Source: Thermopolyspora flexuosa
GTDB taxonomy: Bacteria; Actinomycetota; Actinomycetes; Streptosporangiales; Streptosporangiaceae
Length of the DNA: 64,000 nucleotides
Assembly (NCBI RefSeq): GCF_006716785.1
Contig: NZ_VFPQ01000001.1
Location: 5,146,001-5,210,000, forward strand
Reading direction: 5' to 3'
How positions within the stretch are numbered: position 1 is the stretch's first letter; each line of letters starts with the position of its first letter. The notes beneath the pieces are model-generated. The model ran no database searches. It had not been told where the DNA came from and saw only the letters and a list, made by a program, of their open reading frames with translations. The position numbers and the translations under genes were made by a program. Below, piece after piece: positions 58,997-64,000 of the stretch.

Positions 58997-59386
58997 TCAG
59001 GCCATGGCGGTGGTCTTCTCGGGCTCGGTTTGCCCGGCCTCTCCGGCGGCGGGCGGGGTGAACGGGGCGAACAGGGCGCCGAGCCGCGCCACGGTCTCCG
59101 GGACCACACGGTAGTAGACCCAGGTGCCGCGCCGCTCGCAGTCGATCAGCCCGGCGGTGCGCAGCACCTTGAGGTGGTGCGAGATCGTCGGAGCGGTGAG
59201 GTCGAACGCTCCGGCGAGGTCGCACACGCACACCTCACCCTCCGCGGCGGAGGCGATCATCGACAGCAGGCGCAGCCGTACCGGATCGGCGACGGCCTTG
59301 AGCGGCACCGCGAGTTCCGCGGCGTCGGCCTGCGACAGGGGCGCGCTCGTGATGGGAGCGCAGCACCGGTCCACTGTGGTGGCCAT
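58997..59386 (-). CDS. ArsR-family regulator with arsenic-type cysteines
   Basis: In this 129-aa protein the winged helix covers about residues 25-100 (VADPVRLRLLSMIASA; DLTAPTISHHLKVLRTAGLIDCERRGTWVYYRV). The helix alpha-3 motif EVCVCDL and an N-terminal Cys pair in DRCCAPI match the As(III)-sensing layout described for corynebacterial ArsR. No arsenite pump or reductase gene is adjacent, so its target lies elsewhere or is the divergent oxidase. A -10-like TATGAT is at 59419-59414 on the minus strand. It converges on the IclR gene with a 12-bp gap. Confidence 0.9.
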   Translation of the reverse strand: MATTVDRCCAPITSAPLSQADAAELAVPLKAVADPVRLRLLSMIASAAEGEVCVCDLAGAFDLTAPTISHHLKVLRTAGLIDCERRGTWVYYRVVPETVARLGALFAPFTPPAAGEAGQTEPEKTTAMA

Positions 59387-59695
59387 GACAGCTCCTGTTC
59401 GCGACTCACCCGGAATCATATCGGCGTTCGGGCGTTCCGGCCGTTCCCGCTTTCCCGCCCGGGCCGTTTGATGATCATGGGGTCGTCGCAGGAAGGGGCC
59501 GGGTCCGGGCGCGGCGAGGCGGCCCGCGTACCCATCGAGATGACGTTTCGCGGTATGGCGAGAATATTCCCGCTGAACGATCGGCAAGGAAGTCGTCAAG
59601 AAACTTTCACAGAATCGCACCCCGAACGGTGCGCCGCGGGGATTCAATTTGATATCGCGACGATTATCGCCATTATGGTGGATTCTTCGCTTGGC
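59387..59695. other. 309-bp divergent gap, AT-rich on the right
   Basis: The gap separates the ArsR and SpdH-like genes. Only the ArsR -10 candidate (TATGAT, 59419-59414 on the minus strand) stands out. The 59540-59690 part is clearly AT-richer than the flanks and probably holds the promoter of the Tat-exported enzyme, but no hexamer pair convinces. Confidence 0.4.
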
Positions 59696-61561
59696 ATGGA
59701 ACGCCCGATAAGCCGCAGGGATTTCCTGGACGGCGTCGCGCTGTCGACGGCGACGACCCTGGTGCCCGGCCCGGGCGCCGGGCGGCCCGGCGACGACGTG
59801 GCGGTGGACGAGGAGCCCGGCCACGGCCGCCCGCCGGAGTGGCAGGGGCTGCAGGGGGACACCGCGGACGCGATGGCGGTGCCGCACGCGCTGCGCGACC
59901 GGCGGTTCTGGGAGCGGGCCGGCGCGCCCGAGGCCACCGGCGAGGAGTACGAGCTGGTGGTGGTGGGCGCCGGGATCAGCGGCCTCGCCGCGGCCTACCG
60001 GTGGTGGCGGGAGAACCCCGAGGCCCGCATCCTCGTGCTCGACAACCACGACGACATCGGCGGGCGCAGCCGCCGCAACGAGTTCCCGGTGGCCGGGCTC
60101 GTCGGGTACGGCGGGCCGCCCGCGCTGCCCTCCTCGCCCTCGCCGGAGACGGCCGAGCTGCTCGCGGACCTCGGCATCGAGCTCGGCACTGCCGAGGGCA
60201 CGGCCGAGGGCGCGCCCGGGGCCGGGTGGGCCGGGCGCGAGCCGTACCGAGAGCTCGGCATGGGCGAGGCGGTCTTCTGCGACCGGGAGAGTTTCGGCAC
60301 CGACCGGCTCGTGGCCTTCCGGCCGGGCTGGATCGACGAGCTGCCGCTGGCCGACGCGGCGAAAAGCGAATTGTCGGCGCTGTTCGGCAACCCCCCGGAC
60401 TGGTGGCCCGCGGCGAGCGTGGCGGAGAAGCGGGCCCGGCTGGCGCGGATCAGCTACTCCGGCTTTCTCCGCGAAATATGCCGTGTTCATCCCGAGGTGG
60501 TGCGATTCTGTCACACGATGCCGGTGCACGACCGGTGCCGCACCAGCGACATGATCAGCGCGCTCGACGCGTTCGCGCTCGCCGACGACCACTCCTTCCC
60601 GGGCCTCGCCGGGCTGGGCATCCCGCGCCCCGGCGGCCACGGCCACGTGCAGCTGTTCCCGGACGGCAACCACGGCCTGGTCCGCGCGCTGGTCGGCCGC
60701 ATGATCCCCGAGGCCGGAGGCCGTCCGGACGGCGGCGCCGTACCCGCCCGCATCGACTACGACCGCCTCGACCTGCCCGGCAACCGGGTGCGGGTGCGCC
60801 TCGCGAGCCCGGTCGTGCTGGTGCGCAACGACGGCCCGGCGGAGACCGCGACCTCGGCGACGGTCGGCTACTTCGACGGCGAGACGGTCCGGACCCTGCG
60901 GGCCGGGGCGGTGATCCTCGCCTGCTGGCACGCGATGATCCCGTACCTCGTCCCGGACCTGCCGCAGCACCGCCGGTCCGCGCTGCTGCGCACGGTGCGC
61001 GCGCCGATGCTGTACGCCACGGTGCAGGTGCGCGACTGGCGCGCCTGGCACGCGGCCGGGATCGACCGGGTGCGGTTCACCGGGGCCTACTGGTCCGACG
61101 TCCGGCTGCCCGCGGTGCCGCAGGCCGGCGAGCGGGCCGCCGTGGACCCCGGCGAGCCGGCCACCGTCCACCTGGTACGGCTCGCCGTGAAGCCGGACGC
61201 CGACCCGATCGAGGGCGCGGTGGCCGGGCGGCGGGAGCTGGCCGAGGTGCCGTACGAGCACCTGGAGTTCACCGTGCGCGACCAGCTCGCCCGGCTGCTC
61301 GGCCCGACCGGGTTCGACCCGGCGCGGGACATCCAGGCCATCACGATCAACCGTTGGGCGCACGGCGTGCCGCTCGGCGACGGGCTGCCCGGCGGCAAGC
61401 CGCCGTTCGCCTCCCCGCACGACGACCCGATCGAGGGCGACTGGCGGTTCGGGCGCATCGTGATCGCCGGCTCGGACCGGGCGCCGGAGGGCGGCGCGGA
61501 CGCGGCGATCGCCGTGGCCGTGCGTGCCGTGGACGAGCTCACGCCCGCCCGCAGCCGGTGA
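59696..61561 (+). CDS. Tat-exported SpdH-like FAD amine oxidoreductase
   Basis: This 621-aa protein begins with a twin-arginine signal (SRRDFLDGVALSTATT). Then comes EWQGLQGDTADAMAVPHALRD, which parallels the LTGLRGSHxGSFExAHALRD stretch I recall from spermidine-dehydrogenase-like proteins. The FAD motif is ELVVVGAGISGLAAAYRWW with LDNHDDIGGRSRRNEF, and GRIVIAGSDRAPEGGADAAIAVAVRAV closes the FAD site. It is likely cofactor-loaded in the cytoplasm and exported folded. The substrate could be an amine, but the family is functionally thin. ATG 59696 or ATG 59675; neither has a clear ribosome site. Confidence 0.8.
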   Translation: MERPISRRDFLDGVALSTATTLVPGPGAGRPGDDVAVDEEPGHGRPPEWQGLQGDTADAMAVPHALRDRRFWERAGAPEATGEEYELVVVGAGISGLAAAYRWWRENPEARILVLDNHDDIGGRSRRNEFPVAGLVGYGGPPALPSSPSPETAELLADLGIELGTAEGTAEGAPGAGWAGREPYRELGMGEAVFCDRESFGTDRLVAFRPGWIDELPLADAAKSELSALFGNPPDWWPAASVAEKRARLARISYSGFLREICRVHPEVVRFCHTMPVHDRCRTSDMISALDAFALADDHSFPGLAGLGIPRPGGHGHVQLFPDGNHGLVRALVGRMIPEAGGRPDGGAVPARIDYDRLDLPGNRVRVRLASPVVLVRNDGPAETATSATVGYFDGETVRTLRAGAVILACWHAMIPYLVPDLPQHRRSALLRTVRAPMLYATVQVRDWRAWHAAGIDRVRFTGAYWSDVRLPAVPQAGERAAVDPGEPATVHLVRLAVKPDADPIEGAVAGRRELAEVPYEHLEFTVRDQLARLLGPTGFDPARDIQAITINRWAHGVPLGDGLPGGKPPFASPHDDPIEGDWRFGRIVIAGSDRAPEGGADAAIAVAVRAVDELTPARSR

Positions 61562-61630
61562 CCCCCGCCACCGGGCCCGACGCGGTGCCGTACCGGCGCC
61601 CGAGGCCGGTACGGCCAGGCGGCACGGCGG

Positions 61631-62443
61631 CTAGGCGGAGGTGGCGGCGAGGCTCGCCGCCCAGAGGCGGCGGGCGAGCTCCGGGTCGGTCATGTTCGCC
61701 GAGGCGCGGGCCGGGGTGGTCCGCACGAAGTACCGGCCGGGGTACGCGGTGCCGTCCGGGTGGGTGGCGAGGTGGACGAGCCCGCGCGCGCCCTCCTCCG
61801 GCGAGCGGGCGAGGCCGGGGATCATCATCAGGAACCGCATGTAGGCGGTGTCAGATGCGAAATTTGTCCTAATTATCCCTGGATGGAAGCAAGTGGGATA
61901 AATGTTCTTTCCCAGCCGGGCGAGATGGGCGGTGAAAAGCACGTTCGCCTGCTTGGAGTCGCCGTACTGCAGCCAGCCGTTCCACCACCTGCGCCTGCGG
62001 TCGAGGTCGTCCGGGTCGATCCGCCCGGTCCGTGCCGCCATCGACGCGGTCGTCACGATCCTCGCCCCGGACTCGTGCAGCCGGTCGAGCAGCAGCGTGG
62101 TCAGCAGGAACGGCGACAGGTGGTTCACCTGCATGATGAGCTCGTGCCCGTCGACGGTGGTCTGCCGCCGCGGCGTCATCACCCCCGCATTGTGGGCCAG
62201 AACATCGATCCGCTCGTAGCGGTCGAGCAGTTCCGCGGCGAGCTTCCTGACCTCGGCGAACGACGCGTAGTCGCAGGTGAGAATGTCGGGCCGGGACCCT
62301 GAGACGGACGTCACACGGTCCGCCGTGCGCTCGAGTTTCGCCCGGTCACGGCCGACCAGAACCACCGTGTGACCACGTGCGGCCAATTCCACCGAGGCGG
62401 CCGAGCCGATGCCGCCGGCGGCCCCCGTGATCACACAAATCAT
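61631..62443 (-). CDS. Short-chain dehydrogenase/reductase (retinol dehydrogenase-like)
   Basis: This 270-aa SDR has a TGxxxGIG motif (VITGAAGGIGSAASVEL), VLVGRDRAKLE (Arg after beta-2, NADP preference), NAG (LAHNAGVMTP), catalytic Ser (IVTTASMAARTG) and Tyr-x3-Lys (YGDSKQAN). The inserted DPDDLDRRRRWWNGWLQYGDSK segment and ARSPEEGARGLVHLATHP tail match the RDH-like branch that acts on lipophilic alcohols. GGGAGGA is 5 nt from ATG 62443. Isolated on its strand. Confidence 0.9.
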   Translation of the reverse strand: MICVITGAAGGIGSAASVELAARGHTVVLVGRDRAKLERTADRVTSVSGSRPDILTCDYASFAEVRKLAAELLDRYERIDVLAHNAGVMTPRRQTTVDGHELIMQVNHLSPFLLTTLLLDRLHESGARIVTTASMAARTGRIDPDDLDRRRRWWNGWLQYGDSKQANVLFTAHLARLGKNIYPTCFHPGIIRTNFASDTAYMRFLMMIPGLARSPEEGARGLVHLATHPDGTAYPGRYFVRTTPARASANMTDPELARRLWAASLAATSA

Positions 62444-62554
62444 CGGGTCCTCCCGTACGCTAGAACCATTTCGGTGCTAACCTTTGTTCGATCTTTCGGA
62501 GGTGCATTTATCCCCATATATGCGGGCTGGACTCCCGCACCCGAGGAGCGGCTG

Positions 62555-64000
62555 ATGCGTTCGAAAAACCGGTCGATTCGGTTCAAGGTCTTTATGCTGC
62601 TGCTCCTGCCGCTGCTGTCCCTCAGCGCGCTGTGGGGCTTCGTCATGAACCTCACCGTGGGTGACGGTCTCGCCCTGCTCCGTGCCAACACCCTCTACAA
62701 CACGATCGGGACCACCAGTACCGAGCTCGGCGTCCAGATCATGAACGAACGCGCGCACTCGGCCTCCCTGGTCAGCAGCGGGCGCCGCGCCTCCCCCGAG
62801 CTCACCGCCCAGCGCGGCCGCACCGACGTCGCGCTCGCCGAGTTCCTGCAGGCGGCGCGGAGCGATGAGGCGACCCAGGCGATGAGCCCCGCCATGAAGG
62901 GGCCGGTGGACTCGATGATCCGCGAGCTCGACCGGCTCGACCGGATCCGGGCCGAGGTCGACAACGGCACCTCCGATCGTCTCGAGGTCGTGCAAGCGTA
63001 CAGCCGGATCATGGATTCGCTGAATCGCGTGTACGACCAGCTCGTCACCGTCCCGGACCTCACCGTGTTCCGCCAGGCCGCCACGCTGCAGTCGATGGCG
63101 AACGCCCGCGAGCTGCAGTCCCGGCAGATCGCCCTGATCGAGGGCGCGCTCGTCGAGAACCGGCTCACCCCGGAGGAGCGGGCCGAGTTCGCCCGCCTCG
63201 CCTCCGTCCGCCGCTACCTGTACGAGCGGTTCCTGCCGATCCTCCACACCGACCTGCGGCAGCCGTACGAGCGGGTGTTCGAGTCCTCGGCCTACAAGCG
63301 GTACCTGGAGCTCGAGGACCGGATCGTCAACGCCAGCGGCATGGGCGACGGCCTGCCCGCCGCCGGCGAGTGGCGGTCCACGTCGAGCGCGGTGGCCGCG
63401 GCGCTCGACCGGGTGAACATCGGCTCCGGCGAGATCATGGCCGAGAAGGCCAAGGAGGCCGCGACCACGATCCTGCTGCGCATCGTGATCGCCGGTGGCG
63501 TGGGTCTGCTCGCGGTCGTCGCCTCGATCACGTTCTCGCTGCGGTTCGCCCGCCGCCACGTGCGCGACCTCGCCACGCTGCGCAACTCCGCGCTCGAGCT
63601 CGCCGACACCCGCCTGCCGCGGATCGTGGAACGGCTCAGCCGCGGCGAGGACGTCGACGTGGCCGCCGAGGCGCCGCCGATCAAGGCCGGCGACTCCCGC
63701 GAGGTCGCCGACGTCAGCCACGCGTTCTCGTCGGTGCAGCGCACGGCCGTCGAGGCCGCGGTCGGCCAGGCGAAGCTGCGCAAGGGCATCGCGCAGATGT
63801 TCGTCAACCTCGCCCGGCGCAAGCAGGCGCTGCTCAACCGCCAGCTCCAGCTGCTCGACTCGATGCAGCGCCGTACCACCGAGCCGGACGCGCTCGAGGA
63901 CCTCTACCGCCTCGACAGCCTCACCACCCGGATGCGCCGCCACGCCGAGAGCCTGATCATCCTCTCCGGCAACACCCCCGGCCGGGCCTGGCGGCGCCCG
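62555..64000 (+). CDS. cvnA: Nitrate/nitrite-sensing-domain sensor kinase, CvnA-like, 3'-truncated by window edge
   Basis: There are 482 codons with no stop before the window end. A short cytoplasmic start precedes a signal-anchor helix (VFMLLLLPLLSLSALWGFV). An extracellular helical NIT-type domain (about residues 40-300, opening with TLYNTIGTTSTELGVQIMNERAHSASLV) and a second membrane helix (about 308-332) follow. A HAMP-like linker then leads to the DHp-like helix RKGIAQMFVNLARRKQALLNRQLQLLD. The latter is the hallmark of actinobacterial conservon kinases, which precede Roadblock, DUF742 and GTPase genes (cvnB-D); those would lie just beyond the window. ATG 62555 has GAGGAG about 7 nt upstream. 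Confidence 0.85.
   Translation, partial: MRSKNRSIRFKVFMLLLLPLLSLSALWGFVMNLTVGDGLALLRANTLYNTIGTTSTELGVQIMNERAHSASLVSSGRRASPELTAQRGRTDVALAEFLQAARSDEATQAMSPAMKGPVDSMIRELDRLDRIRAEVDNGTSDRLEVVQAYSRIMDSLNRVYDQLVTVPDLTVFRQAATLQSMANARELQSRQIALIEGALVENRLTPEERAEFARLASVRRYLYERFLPILHTDLRQPYERVFESSAYKRYLELEDRIVNASGMGDGLPAAGEWRSTSSAVAAALDRVNIGSGEIMAEKAKEAATTILLRIVIAGGVGLLAVVASITFSLRFARRHVRDLATLRNSALELADTRLPRIVERLSRGEDVDVAAEAPPIKAGDSREVADVSHAFSSVQRTAVEAAVGQAKLRKGIAQMFVNLARRKQALLNRQLQLLDSMQRRTTEPDALEDLYRLDSLTTRMRRHAESLIILSGNTPGRAWRRP

Noticed and set aside
1-64000. tRNA, rRNA, riboswitch, insertion sequence or prophage
   Set aside because: I looked for T-loop sequences, transposase motifs, terminal inverted repeats and phage genes and saw none I could defend. 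A covariance-model scan could still find small RNAs.

Overview
The window is a high-GC actinobacterial chromosome segment. Evidence: very strong G/C third-position bias, frequent GTG starts, dense ATGA/GTGA gene overlaps, SARP and XRE-TPR regulators, and a conservon-type sensor kinase at the right edge. The gene mix suggests a member of the Streptosporangiales or a related filamentous, possibly thermotolerant group. That placement is an inference from gene content and style; no rRNA or core marker gene is present. No tRNA, rRNA, CRISPR array, transposase or prophage was seen.

Layout. 1-2.8 kb: tail of a GT4 glycosyltransferase and an OmpR-type two-component pair. 2.9-8.4 kb: a compact ribosomal-peptide (graspetide, microviridin-like) cluster on the minus strand: a 96-aa candidate precursor, ABC exporter, GNAT acetyltransferase, ATP-grasp maturase and a DUF6624 protein, with a SARP activator gene upstream. 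Four exact 11-bp-spaced direct repeats precede the precursor gene, the expected form of a SARP operator. 8.8-11.4 kb: a small membrane protein and a nitronate-monooxygenase-like enzyme preceded by DevR/DosR-like boxes. 11.5-17.8 kb: a nitrogen-oxide locus with a hemerythrin-DUF2249 protein, an NnrS-like membrane protein, and an 854-aa fusion of a polytopic membrane domain, a cupredoxin and a copper nitrite reductase, bracketed by two paralogous cysteine-containing HTH regulators.

18-26.3 kb: MerR regulator; a three-gene NEW3-domain protein/ABC-2 transporter operon; a NarL-type two-component pair whose kinase is frameshifted; a membrane protein; an HTH-PIN toxin-antitoxin pair. 26.8-48.2 kb and 55.3-59 kb: a catabolic island. 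A plus-strand run encodes flavin reductase, ICL/PEP-mutase-type lyase, three fumarate-reductase-type flavoproteins, an SDR, an isochorismatase-fold protein, an Asp/Glu-racemase-fold protein and MmgE/PrpD. A converging nine-gene minus-strand run encodes a two-VOC-domain protein, Rieske dioxygenase alpha and beta, a double ABM-like protein and a complete LIV-type ABC importer; the ferredoxin reductase diverges from it and a Rieske ferredoxin lies nearby. A separate operon encodes the meta-cleavage lower pathway (hydratase, aldolase, acylating aldehyde dehydrogenase) divergent from an IclR regulator. Together these read as import and dioxygenolytic breakdown of an aromatic or heteroaromatic acid to pyruvate and acetyl-CoA. 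The substrate cannot be named from sequence.

48.5-55.1 kb: an accessory patch with two paralogous DUF proteins, an XRE-DUF6941 pair, two tandem XRE-TPR paralogues (one without its HTH) and an anti-sigma-type ATPase. Two of these genes carry frameshifts. 59-64 kb: an orphan ArsR, a Tat-exported SpdH-like flavoenzyme, an SDR and the start of a CvnA-like sensor kinase that runs off the window.
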